A DNA stretch of 64,000 nucleotides from the NCBI GenBank assembly GCA_029962745.1, contig CM057157.1, positions 4,102,826-4,166,825 of the forward strand, in the 5' to 3' direction. The position numbers and the translations under genes were made by a program. This DNA is from Echinometra lucunter (taxonomy: Eukaryota; Echinodermata; Echinoidea; Camarodonta; Echinometridae). Positions 23,508-34,016 of this stretch are shown one piece after another. The stretch's first letter is position 1. Every line of letters starts with the position of its first letter. The notes beneath the pieces are model-generated. The model was not told the origin of the DNA, did not search any database, and worked only from the letters and a program-made list of their open reading frames with translations.

Positions 23508-25460
23508 CATGTATTATAGGGACCTCAATCCAACATGTTATGGGGCTTGGGTTGTAGGTTTATATCATTTGATATTGAATATATGGATGCAAACTTTGTA
23601 TGAGATACATGTACATATGTTCTTCACAACTTTTCATTTTGTTGTTGACATAATCATTGCGTCTCTTCCACGTATAAGCAGGGAGCCATAAGCAGAAAAT
23701 ATATTTAGATCATAAAAAATGTTAGAAACTTCAAATCGGAATTAAATAGGTCTCAGATGAAAAGAATTTTTTTTTTACAACTGAATGTCCTTCATGAGGG
23801 GTGTTGAGTTACCATGCAATTTATTCTATATTTAGTGGGAAAATATTGTTTTTCTACATACCCCCCCCCCCCCCCCCCATGAAATTAGTGAAAGTGAGAG
23901 TAGGGTCAGAAAGCGCCGGGATGGAAAGGTTTCAATATCATAATGTAAATAGATATATGGTACATAGATGAAATGGTATTTATCATCTTGCTTCGCAGCC
24001 AATATATAATGGCTATACAATTTTGAATGTGTTATATTCTTTGAAATTACAAATTACACATGTCACATTTAATGGAAAGAAAATAATAGCTCTAGAAATA
24101 TGGTAAAATGGCAGCGAGAGCACTCTTTCAAAGAACACTTTAAATTTTCTAGTGTCATTAAGTTATTTTTTCAACTCATTGGAAGTTGTTCTTTGATTTA
24201 TCTGGTGCAGTTGTGGTTATTGTATTATATAATTGAATATAAATTAGTACAAAATGACTTCACAAGAAAATAAGCTATCATAAGCATAACTAGTAATAAA
24301 AAATGTCTAATTTCTCATTAGTTAAAAACTCATTATTTGTATATTACAGTTTAAGCATAATTATATACATCTAAATTTTAATGAGACAGCTAACTTTAAG
24401 TTGATTTTAACAGCGGCATAAAAAAGTCAATCCATTAAATCCATAAAAATACATATAATTAACAGTATGCATGCATACAAATATCAACAGAAGAAATTGG
24501 ACCAGTTAATAGAAAACAGAATTAAAATACAACTACATACAACATTGTACCTTTGCACTGTCTCTTATTCGTGTAGCAATCGGAAACGGCAAAAAGGACT
24601 GTTTTGTAACCTTTCTGTTTTTGAAATTTTGGTGCTTTTAATAAATTGTACATAATATTAATGGCAACAGGCAATTAAAAAGTGTAGACGCAGCATTCTA
24701 CATCTCATACTTCCAATGAGCTAATTTTAAGGACTTTCTCATATGTTTTGTAATCTTATTCTAATTTTTTCAGGGAGCTGAAAATTTCACTAGGTGAATA
24801 CTTTATTTGTAAACAAATTTGTTTACAAATCATGAATTTCTCCCATTAACCTTCTTTATTTGTTAAGTACTCAAGTTGCCAATGAAGATAAAAGCTTAAT
24901 CCTCAAGGAAAGGATGAATATATCAATAATACGATGTATTTGTATGGTTCAGAGGTACCTTATACTATTTCCAGACATCTCAGCATGTAGATATTTGTTT
25001 TACAGCGATTCAGTATATGCAGACACATGGGGAATCCCAAATAAGTTCCTACTGTATTGATACCTACCATTTTTGCTTTATCATTTTATCAATAAAGTTC
25101 AGGATACAATTATCCATAACTCAAAGTGGGATTGAGGCTAATGCATTCTTTGACACAATCCCAATGTTTCTAGTTTTTATTCTAATAAGTATTAAAAAAC
25201 AAGGGACTCAAACACGGTGATGGGACACCATGCAGGTGAACTGAACCAGTAAATGGTACGATCAAGGAGAAACGGGAGAAAACTCTTGAAAATGCCGTTT
25301 TCCTAGTGGTTGTCTAAAATAAGTCATGGGAATATTAAATGTAATATCACTGTCGTTTTCAAAGAAAATTGTCTTTCAAACCAAATGAAAAATTATCACA
25401 TTATTATTAATCTCGCTGAAATTAAGGATCACAGGTTTTCCGTTCTTTCTGGGCCACCCT
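23508..25460. other. Core of foldback element 1
   Basis: AT-rich spacer between the arms, conserved in the second copy (about 60,890-62,845). It holds a C homopolymer at about 23,862-23,878 and a perfect palindrome at 24,805-24,830. No frame suggests a protein. At the right edge, GGGCCACCCTGTATAGGG marks the arm junction. Confidence 0.6.
24805..24830. repeat. Perfect 26-bp palindrome with opposed forkhead-like sites
   Basis: Reads ATTTGTAAACAAA followed directly by TTTGTTTACAAAT, a perfect self-complement with no loop. Each half contains GTAAACAAA, the core bound by forkhead (FOX) proteins. It is identical at 62,185-62,210 in the second foldback copy. Confidence 0.85.
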
Positions 25461-26621
25461 GTATAGGGCATCTACCATCCAAGTTTGGAGTCATCGTTCT
25501 AAAGCTATCAAATCCAATGGAAAATTGCAGGAAAGTTTTAACATTTGACCTCCTTTGACCTTTGACCTGCACCCATGACCTTTGACCCCAAATAACAATG
25601 AGGTCCTTAAAGGGTAATTACCATTCAAGTTTTGTTATAAATGGACTTATGGTTCTAAACTTACCCACCCCAGTAGAAATATGCATGAATTTTTTACCAT
25701 TTGACCTTTGACCTACATACATGACCTTTGACCCTCAAATACCAGTTATGTCCCTGAAAGGCATCTACTATCCAAGTTTGGTTGCAAATGGACTTATGGT
25801 TCTAAAGTTACCAACCCCAGTAGAAATATGCACGGAAAATGTTAACATTTGACCTCATTTGACCTTTGACCTACATATGTGACCTTTGACTCCCCAATAA
25901 CACTGGAGTTTGTGTAAGGCATCTATCATCCAAGTTTAGTTACAAACATGTCAATAAGCACAAATATAAGCATGGCCTTCTTGGTTTGTATAGCGAAAAT
26001 CCACGTCTGCACTTTTGTACAGGGTACATGCATGTTAATGCATTATAGTCTATGGGAATATAACACATGCATATGCAAGAAGAGAAATTTATGAAATATG
26101 AGTTTTCAAGTTTGAGACATTATAAATTTAGAACGGAGAATGGTATTGCTTTCTAATTTTCCACAGATGATTATTGAATATCAAGAAAGTTTTCTGGAAG
26201 GTTTCAAGACAATTTTTAATTTTTTTCTTGATTTATGCTAAATCATACATTTTGCAAATTTTCAGTTTTTAGGAAAAAATGTCAAAAAACACAATTTTTG
26301 ACTAAATATCTGGATCGAATTACTTTGACATTACTCACAAATGGCATCAAACTGTAGGGAATTTAATTCTCTTTCAGATGAGACCAATTTTGTTGCAATT
26401 GGATGTTTCTATCAAATTTTATCTTGAAAAATTCAAATTCCGTCAAAATGGCGGCCATTTTGGACGCCATCTTGGATTTGGAAGCTTTCGCTACTAATTT
26501 TTTGAGGTAGACCTCTTGAATATTGTGTGTTATGCTTTAAGCTTGAAAATGAGCATGGTCTACTTAGTTTGTACAGATGGTGGAACGAAACCCCCCTTTT
26601 CTGCTTTTGGCCCTCCGCTTA
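25461..26621 (-). repeat. Right inverted arm of foldback element 1
   Basis: Carries the same blocks as the left arm in reverse: TGACCTTTGACCT clusters at about 25,545-25,585, 25,705-25,735 and 25,850-25,892, then AAAATGGCGGCCATTTTGG (26,445-26,463), ending GGCCCTCCGCTTA. The inner boundary is approximate. Confidence 0.85.
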
Positions 26622-26624
26622 AAA

Positions 26625-28243
26625 TGCATTCGAGAACCTGAAACCAGATAATTAATTGACTAAGGAGAGAAAGGGGAACTACCACATTATTTCTCCGAAA
26701 CTACATGATACCCGTCTCACATAAAAAGATGTTGCGGCATATAATGGAGCTTTTCCAAAATCATATGACAAAAAAAAAATACATTTTGAGAATTAAGTGC
26801 ACAAATGATGCGTTTAATATTCCCCTCTTTGTATCCTTCTGAATTAATGTTTAAAAATCTGGCAGCGATCACCTGGTAGACAGGACAATTTTCCTATAAC
26901 AATGCACACATTGTTACAAATTACAAGAGAAAAAGTTTAAAACAAGTGAAATGTGCAAAAAGTAACAATATAAATACTATCGAAGTATAACTAGTTTTTC
27001 ACTCGTCATTTCCCCCTTTTTTCTGTTTGAAAATGGGATCGTAGCCCGCAAGGAATGATAAAGGGAGGGGCCCTTGTCAGAGGACTACTAGTATTTCATG
27101 ATGTTTGCGGAGCCAACCTATCGACGACATTGGGCTTCCATTGATTCTGGTGCTGGGGGAATGTTCCCATAATCACGTCTAACGGGGGGGGGGGGGCAGT
27201 CTTTACTAGAACGATGTAATTAACCCGGGAACCTGAGAAATTGTAGGTTTCTTCTTCTATGATCCTTCTTTACCTTTATTACATTCCATTCTTTTTCTTT
27301 TCGTTTCTTTACAATACTATGGTGAGGGGAGGGGGTTATACCCCTCTATCGGTAGCTCTGTCACAGCTCTAACACAACTTATAGGAAAGAAATAAAAGTA
27401 TTTTAAACATTTATCTAGAATGCAGGGATAACACTCTACATAAATGAGGTTTTCGTTTTCATCGAAATACAACCATAATAATACTATAATTATTATCCAT
27501 TTCTGGAATTCATAATAGATATTCGTAACGGAGCCAGGGTGGGGGGGGGGCAGTGAGTCCCTTTAGTATTTTTGTTGTTGTTTGTTTGTTGTTTTGCTGT
27601 TGTTGGTGGTGGTGGTGATGGTGGTGATGGTGGTGATGGTGGTGGTCTAGTTGTTGTTACTGTTACTGTTACTACTTGGTTTTGTATTTGGTTTGGTTAA
27701 TTTTTTTGTTGATTTTTTAAAAAATTGTATTTTGTTTATCTGTTAGCATGTTCGTTTGTTTGTTTTAAAGGATGTCTACGTTTGACATGCAGTGTACCTT
27801 TAAAGCCGAGCAGAATTTTTACCAATCTAACTCAGCAGCAGACACACCGTCTGACAGCATAGTCACTTGTGGTAGGATGTATCATCAACCTCAAGTCCCA
27901 TACATAGTGATTCATGTCAAGTTCTCATTGATGTGAACTACCTCATAGTACCAAACCCTTGAACTGATTTAAAAATGGCATACAATTGCCACATGCGGTC
28001 TCCTGTAACCATCTCGTGAGGCCGAAAAGATTCTTAACTGCATACTCACAACAGAGTGTTCTAATAATTCAGTCCTGAAATTAAAGGAATTATAAACCAT
28101 GAATGCTTTAAGACTATTATACTACATAATTATCTTCATTTTTGGATCATACCATGGGTCATGATGGATACTTATTTTCTTTATTCATTTATTCACTTTG
28201 TCCGATTTCTTGGTATGAATTGCATTTACAGATATCACAGAAG
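26625..28243. other. Non-coding part of copy A
   Basis: Intergenic, matched at 41,765-43,374. Holds G homopolymers (27,184-27,196 and 27,540-27,550), a GTT/GGT/GAT microsatellite (about 27,570-27,650; a GGTGAT unit is lost in copy B) and no supported gene. Confidence 0.55.
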
Positions 28244-28432
28244 CAGAGTTTCCACTTCTCCCGAAATTCGGGAAATTTCGGGAAATTATTACTTTTTCCA
28301 GGAGAGGTTCGGGAAATGAAATAATTCCAGGGAATTCCAGGAAATTTGATAATTCCAGCAAATTTTGGAAATAAAAACAGGACGGCTAAATACCAAATGA
28401 ATAAACAAATGAGAAAAAATTCCTTTAGGCTA

Positions 28433-28433
<1 letters not shown>

Positions 28434-28498
<65 letters not shown>

Positions 28499-28522
28499 TC
28501 ATTATTATTATTATCATTATCA
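28434..28522 (+). repeat. (ATT)n microsatellite, copy A
   Basis: Almost pure ATT. The allele in copy B (43,563-43,741) is about twice as long and carries ATC interruptions. Confidence 0.9.
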
Positions 28523-28547
28523 CAAGTACTGGCGAATTACAGTATTT

Positions 28548-28676
28548 GGGGAGCATTTCATCATGTATCTTGTCAGTGATTTTTGCCGACAACTGTTATA
28601 AGCTACTGAAATCCTTGCATCTGATTGGCTGAGAGCAAATTTTGTCAGTAAAAAATCACTGACAGTTGAAATGCTC
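28548..28676. mobile_element. Palindromic MITE of the GGGGAGC family, copy A
   Basis: Left GGGGAGCATTTCATCATG with internal CTTGTCAGTGATTTTTGCCGAC. The right side is an inverted partner ending GAAATGCTC, here missing the terminal CCC. The central CTACTGAAATCCTTGCATCTG and GATTGGCTGAGAGCAAATT match 52,299-52,437 in inverse orientation. It has no coding capacity. Confidence 0.75.
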
Positions 28677-28766
28677 AAGCGCACACTCTTCAACAGATCA
28701 TTTGGACATTTGTAACTTATTTGGAGCTTGAAAGTGCAACACTCACAACTTGACTTTGGTCCTATG

Positions 28767-29050
28767 CATGGCCGTACGCACATTGGGGGCAGGGGGCAGT
28801 TGCCCCCCCCCCCCCCCCCCGAGATTTTCAAAACCCACCTTTGTTTCTTCTTCTTCTTTTCTTTTTTCTTTTTTAAATTTCAACCAAAGTGTGTAGGCCT
28901 ATTATTGTTATTGTGTGTACCAGATCGTTCAATTTTAATTCTAAAAATGCAAAAGCTCCCGCTTGGTCGCTTCGCTCCCTCGCTCACGTGTTCCCTCAAG
29001 TATTGAACATTTTGATCCCCCCCCCCCCCCCGGAAAAAAAAAAAACGGCC
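28767..29050 (+). mobile_element. C-rich non-autonomous element with 11-bp flanking repeat, copy A
   Basis: TTGGTCCTATG flanks it on both sides (28,756-28,766 and 29,051-29,061). It opens CATGGCCGTACGCA, has a G-run/C-run inverted pair, then AATTCTAAAAATGCAAA and GGTCGCTTCGCTCCCTCGCT. It ends with a C-run, A-run and CGGCC. Short GGCCGT/ACGGCC inverted ends are visible. Long duplication plus an A-run could mean retroposition; the inverted ends could mean a DNA element. Class unresolved. Confidence 0.55.
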
Positions 29051-29193
29051 TTGGTCCTATGTAGTGCCACATCGATTGTGGTAAGCATATTCAATATTTC
29101 AGGAAATAGTGCCGAATTCCAGGAAATCTGAGAGTTCATTTCAGGAATAAAAAATATTTAAATAGTCACGGTTGTGGAAACACTGCATAGAAC

Positions 29194-29480
29194 CATAGTA
29201 TCCCATAATAAAGAACACATACACACCATCGGGAAGGAGATGGTAATATTCGATTATTCTCTTTAGTCGTACTTGTTGCTTGTATTATCATAATTATGGT
29301 CCATCCGACATATTGTCATAACAGCATTAACCTAACAAACTTTATTTTGACATCTATGTAAGGAAATTTAAATAATCAAACTCATCATCGAATCACCATT
29401 GTCATCCTCGCAATAGTCATTATCGTCATCATTATCATCGTCGTCGTCGTCGTCATCGTCATCTCATTACCATCATCGTC

Positions 29481-29529
<49 letters not shown>

Positions 29530-31028
29530 ATTCGCCATCATCATATTCGCCATCATCATCATCATCATCATCATCACCACCACCACCACCACCACCACCA
29601 CCACCACCACCACCACACCACCATAATCAGCACAGTCATTGATACCATTATCATCAACATTAACAGTATTCATCTTCACTATCATCACTGCATCTACCGC
29701 CATCACAACTGAACAGATCATCATCCTCGTCGTCGTCTGAAAAAAACTGTTCTCTCAATACCCATTTCATGGCATTCCTCCCACCCCACTACCTCCACCA
29801 TATTAGTTGTTCTTACTGGAATTGTGTGTTTGATGTCATTTTTACAATGCAAATATTTTCGCAGTTTGGTTATATTCTGTCGTGATGAGAATATTTTGAA
29901 TAAAAATAACCCATTGATGTGAAATGAGATCTCTGTGAACGTGATGAAAGCAAGGCCTCTATTTTACCAAATCAAATCAAACCATTGTAGTTCGTCATCT
30001 TCGTTATCATTGTTGTGAGGCGAACTCATAAAAAATTTGAGCCCATCATCGTCGTCATCGTCGTCATCGTAATCGCATTCGTTCCTCTATAAACTCGACG
30101 AAAGCCCCATCTATGTACACGTCATCCAATGTATCTGGTGATCAGAGATATCGTTTCATCAGCCTATCGTGGAAGCATTCGGTCAACCTGTGATCAGACG
30201 TTGTATTCCATGGGTTGAAAGCATGACCAGATAATATTCCAGCCAATCAGTGCTCTCCGTTGTCTACACGCCCACAACACTCCCATTTACACGTGGTAGA
30301 TAATTTTAACAGCGAACTTGTAGAGTTGATAATATTGTTGAATAAATATTTCGAAATGTCCATAATCAAGCTGCAATGAACAGAGAGAGAGAGAGAGAGA
30401 GAGAAAGAGGTTTAGGTGGGAGAATGGTCTTTCTACACCTTACAATTTTAAGTGTACAATAGAGACTCAGTTTATTCTTATTCTTCATTTTTATACTTTT
30501 AATTGAACTAAATTGAACTGCACTGTTAAAATGAAAACAACGCATGCAGCCCAAAGGCTGACAGTTCTTCACAAAACCAGAAAATATTAGTCATAAAGAA
30601 AAATCAACGTTACATTTTTTAAAAAGGCCATCCTTTGAGTTACTGTTAGAATATTTTGCTTAAAATTGATCTTCAAAGGATGATTAAATCAGTTTAATAT
30701 TGACTTCGAAAATTCTTTCAATCGTGCTCTATTCTATTATTTTCCTGCTGTCTCAACATGTTTATCTATTCATAGGTGCAAACTCTACTAATTCACAGTT
30801 CCTTTTCAGGCCTGAATAAGGAAAGCTGCTATAGAAAAAGCATGTTACATTAAGCTTCAACTTTTTGATATCTTTACACTGAAAAGGATTCAGTGGACTA
30901 GATTACACCATAGATTGATCAGTAATTAGAATACGAAACAGTCCAGAAGATATTAAGAATATTTTCATAGAAAGAAAGTTCGGATATGCATAACTGGAAT
31001 ATGAATGATTTCGGATTAAATCAACGTT
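29194..31028. other. Non-coding part of copy A
   Basis: Intergenic, matched at 44,399-46,349. Includes CAT/CAC arrays, a GA run (30,380-30,408) and a CGT/CAT patch near 30,047-30,070. Copy B has an extra 105 bp near the left end. No gene seen. Confidence 0.55.
29419..29618 (+). repeat. (CAT)n/(CAC)n/(CGT)n array, copy A
   Basis: CGT and CAT triplets with two TATTCGCCATCA interruptions, then a CAC block. The copy B allele (44,739-44,942) has one such interruption and more CAT units. Met-only and Val-only frames here are repeat artefacts. Confidence 0.95.
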
Positions 31029-31030
31029 TA

Positions 31031-31268
31031 CAGTTGCATGCAAAATTATTCAACCCCCTCCGCATTTTGGACATTCTGGCAAAATGAGTAACATTACATC
31101 TGCAGACTATTACTAAATCATTCAAGAGGTGAACAGATAGTTTATTACAATTGAATACCAGAGCAAAAGTCAATATTTAATTTCTAGCCCTTCCAAAATT
31201 GCAACTTTCACATACAAAGCAGGTTGCAAAATGCGAGAGGGTTGAATAATATATTTTGCTTGCAACTG
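31031..31268. mobile_element. Tc1/mariner-like MITE, 238 bp, copy A
   Basis: Starts CAGTTGCATGCAAAATTATT and ends with an inverted partner, GAATAATATATTTTGCTTGC then AACTG, bounded by TA on both sides (31,029-31,030 and 31,269-31,270). The inverted repeat is about 30 bp, with CAACCCCC against GAGGGTTG just inside. TA duplications are the Tc1/mariner signature. No transposase, so non-autonomous. Confidence 0.85.
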
Positions 31269-31270
31269 TA

Positions 31271-31999
31271 GCTATCATGATGATATGAGTGAGAGGGGGT
31301 TTGTCTTGAAAAAATTCGGCTCGTGATTTATTTGAGTAATACTAGGATGCATAATTTATTTTTCACTTTGATTATTGAATACATGGGAACCGATCTGTAA
31401 TAAAACTGAACTTGCGGAAATTGAACTGTAAAACATAAACCCCAAATTCAAACCGAAAAACAACAACAACCAAGAAATAAGATATATAATTATCCTTCTC
31501 TGCTGTATTTCCCGAGAAAAAAAAACAAACAAGGAAGTTCAATATCCTCCAGTATACAGCATCATAGCATATTATAAAGGGGGAAAAAGGAAGAAAAAAA
31601 GGATAAGCCTTTAGTGTATTTCCCTAAGGAGGAAATATGGTTGTATTTACGATCGATCAAACTCTAAGATGTTTCTTGGTGAGCGGACATCCTACCCACA
31701 GAAAAAAGAAAGAAAAAAAAACACCCATGGGATTATCATCATCAAGACTGGATTAAAGTTGATATCTACATTCATGTCCTCTGAAAAGAAATGTTTAAAT
31801 GATAATGACACCATATCATGGGGAGATAGATTGAACCATAGGACATTGAACTGAGTCCTCAAGAATAGCCTAGCCAAGTAACATACAAGGGGTCAAACGC
31901 CACCTCTTTTATTTTCCTCATATAATATTCTACTTGATTAAAAATGTATACGAGCATCACATCTGAAATAAAGATAACCCTTTTACAATTTATTTACTA
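31271..31999. other. Non-coding part of copy A
   Basis: Intergenic with A-rich runs, matched at 46,592-47,317. No gene seen. Confidence 0.55.
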
Positions 32000-32166
32000 C
32001 TACTTCTACTACTACTACTACTACTACTACTACCACTACTACCACTACCACTACTACCACTACTACTACTACTACCACCACCACCACCACTACTACTACT
32101 ACTATAGTAGTAGTAGTACTGCTATACTGTTACTACCACTGCCACTACTACTACCACTACTACTAT

Positions 32167-32231
<65 letters not shown>

Positions 32232-32262
32232 CTCCTCCTCCTCCTCCTCCTCCTCCTCCTAC
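32000..32262 (+). repeat. (CTA)n/(CTC)n array, copy A
   Basis: CTA and CCA triplets, a brief TAGTAGTAG reversal near 32,104-32,116, and CTC triplets at the end. The allele in copy B (47,318-48,094) is about three times as long. Confidence 0.95.
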
Positions 32263-32349
32263 TTCTAATACTGATAACTAATACTAACTAATACTCTTAT
32301 TATTATTGTTGACGTTATTATTATTATTACTATTATTATCACTAGTTAC

Positions 32350-32373
32350 GTAGTAGTAGTAGTGGTAGTAGTG

Positions 32374-32431
<58 letters not shown>

Positions 32432-32439
32432 TAGTAGTG

Positions 32440-32479
<40 letters not shown>

Positions 32480-32480
32480 A
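32350..32480 (+). repeat. (TAG)n array, copy A, opposed to the CTA array
   Basis: TAG/TGG triplets, i.e. the complement strand of CTA, about 90 bp after the CTA array, so the two could pair as a long hairpin. Copy B keeps only about 30 bp (48,183-48,213). Confidence 0.9.
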
Positions 32481-32529
32481 ACATGTAGAAGTAGTAGTAT
32501 AGTATCGTCATCATCATGCTGTTACTATA

Positions 32530-32568
32530 CCGCTGCTATACTGCTGCTGCTGCTGCTGCTGCTGCTGA
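32530..32568 (+). repeat. (CTG)n, copy A
   Basis: Short CTG run; two units fewer in copy B (48,278-48,301). Confidence 0.8.
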
Positions 32569-32599
32569 TACGACCCTGGGTGAAATTTTGATTAGTTGA

Positions 32600-33033
32600 A
32601 TCATAAATAGTCCTAGCCTATATCACAAGTCATGTGATCAAAATGATACTACTAGAAGTGTGATCGTACGATCGTACACTCGTATGATCTGATTTAATGT
32701 TATCAAGGAACTGAAACAATATAATGTAAATTATTGATCTTTAAGAAGATTTCCATGTAAATCAAGACCACAGTGTATCCGGGGACGGTTCCTTGTTTTG
32801 GTATCATGATACCATTTAGATATATATTCAAAACTAAATAGTAAATCATCATTTTGAATAAGACCCTTTCATTTGAATTGAATACTTACTATTTATATAA
32901 TGACTTTCGTTTTCTTCAATATACGATGACAATAATGATAATGATAACGGACCCATTCACACCAAGGTAGACATGGTAGAAACTGGCAAACATGGATTAA
33001 TTATTGGTAGGGTTTGTGCCGGGCTGGGATTCG
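32600..33033. other. Non-coding part of copy A
   Basis: Intergenic. Contains GATCGTACGATCGTAC (about 32,661-32,676), a small self-complementary block kept in copy B. No gene seen. Confidence 0.5.
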
Positions 33034-33386
33034 AATATGCCTGCAAAGAGATGCATCGAAGTAGTACTCTATTTAGTAATGCAGGCATATAGTAATTTTA
33101 ATGACCACCCGTTTGCAGTGGAGATGTCCTGGGCCCGTAACACAAAGATTTGCTATCAATCGCAAAATTGTAACAGCTAGTCAAGACCATGGTTTCATGC
33201 GCATCTCGTTCAAAAAGGTGACCCTGGACCAATCAGAATGGTTGTTTTAATTTAGCGACTGATCGCAAACCTTTGTGTTAAGGGCCCCAGGACAACTCCA
33301 CTACAAACAGGTGGTCATTAAAATTACTATATGCCTTGATTACTAAATAAAGTACTACTTCGTCGCATCTCTTTTGCAGGCCTATT
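33034..33386. mobile_element. Foldback element with arms of about 150 bp, copy A
   Basis: The left half runs from AATATGCCTGCAAAGAGATG through TTTAATGACCACC and AGTGGAGATGTCCTGGG to CGTAACACAAAGATTTGC. The right half is its reverse complement with roughly 10% mismatch, ending TTTTGCAGGCCTATT. The loop holds GTGACCCTGGACCAATCAG. No coding capacity; target duplication not determined. Confidence 0.75.
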
Positions 33387-34016
33387 AGTTGTATAAATAA
33401 TTTCAAGAAAGTACTGTGCAAGGAATTTCCTCATAAATAGGAGCTTGAAAATTACTTATCCATTAATTGTTCATGACGAGTGTAGCATCAATTTTCATAC
33501 CATCCGTAATGGAGCTATCGACCGCAAGTAAGCTTGTCTCTAAATAAATAACTAAATATAGCGAAAAGAAACTTGCAAGATAATTATGAATGCAATTCCC
33601 AGGTTCGAATCTATTCCCTTCATCATCCTAAACGTGTATAGCTGTTACCTTTCCTTCCGCTAGACGACTACCATATTGATTTCAAATACATCATACTTAT
33701 TTTCTTAATGGGTTAAACTATTGACTTGAAGGCTGTAGAGTTCAACAATTTCAAGGCACAATGTTTTGTAAGATTTCCTAGAATGCTATGGACCTTATTC
33801 GATAGCTAAGTGTGACTTTTAACAGAATTATTATAAGCTACCAACTGTAAATAATACATAGAAAAAATTATTTTTGAATATACGGTATATTATACTTTTA
33901 GATATTTGATTACATAATATTTAATATCTAATATCTAATACAGGAATAAACAAAACAAGTGCATTATAGTAGATTAGGTTAAGGAAAACAAATCCCATTT
34001 TTATTTTTTCTTTCTG
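33387..34016. other. Non-coding part of copy A
   Basis: AT-rich intergenic sequence matched at 49,123-49,760. No gene seen. Confidence 0.55.

Larger units (their letters stand above)
22338..26621. mobile_element. 4.3-kb foldback element with long inverted arms, present only in copy A
   Basis: Ends TAAGCGAAGGGCC and GGCCCTCCGCTTA are inverted. They are flanked by AAA (22,335-22,337 and 26,622-26,624), which occurs once at the empty site in copy B (41,762-41,764), so the target duplication is 3 bp. Arms of about 1.17 kb (22,338-23,507 and about 25,461-26,621) are reverse complements around a core of about 1.95 kb. No frame in it exceeds about 80 codons and none resembles a transposase, so it is non-autonomous. 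Three-bp duplications occur in several superfamilies (PIF/Harbinger, CACTA, Zator, Academ), and the ends do not decide between them. A near-identical copy lies at 59,724-63,994 in the same orientation. Confidence 0.85.
28244..29185. mobile_element. hAT-like element, copy A, with nested repeats
   Basis: Ends CAGAGTTTCCAC and GTGGAAACACTG are inverted (one mismatch in the terminal 12). Flanks are CACAGAAG (28,236-28,243) and CATAGAAC (29,186-29,193). In copy B the right flank is CACAGAAC, giving a 7/8 match to an 8-bp hAT-type duplication. The body is made of GGGAAATTTCGGG and CCAGGAAAT repeats. Three later features sit inside it: an ATT microsatellite, a palindromic MITE (28,548-28,676) and a C-rich element (28,767-29,050). 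No transposase. Confidence 0.65.

Noticed and set aside
22331..26628. TTAA or TA target duplication for the foldback element (piggyBac/Kolobok or Tc1-like)
   Set aside because: TTAA fits the left end but leaves one A too many against the empty site, and neither TTAA nor TA fits the insertion in the CTACTG array. A 3-bp duplication fits both copies.
29473..29724. Regularly spaced repeats resembling a CRISPR-like array (CAT runs with TATTCGCC spacers)
   Set aside because: It is a simple trinucleotide microsatellite in a eukaryotic sequence, without unique spacers.
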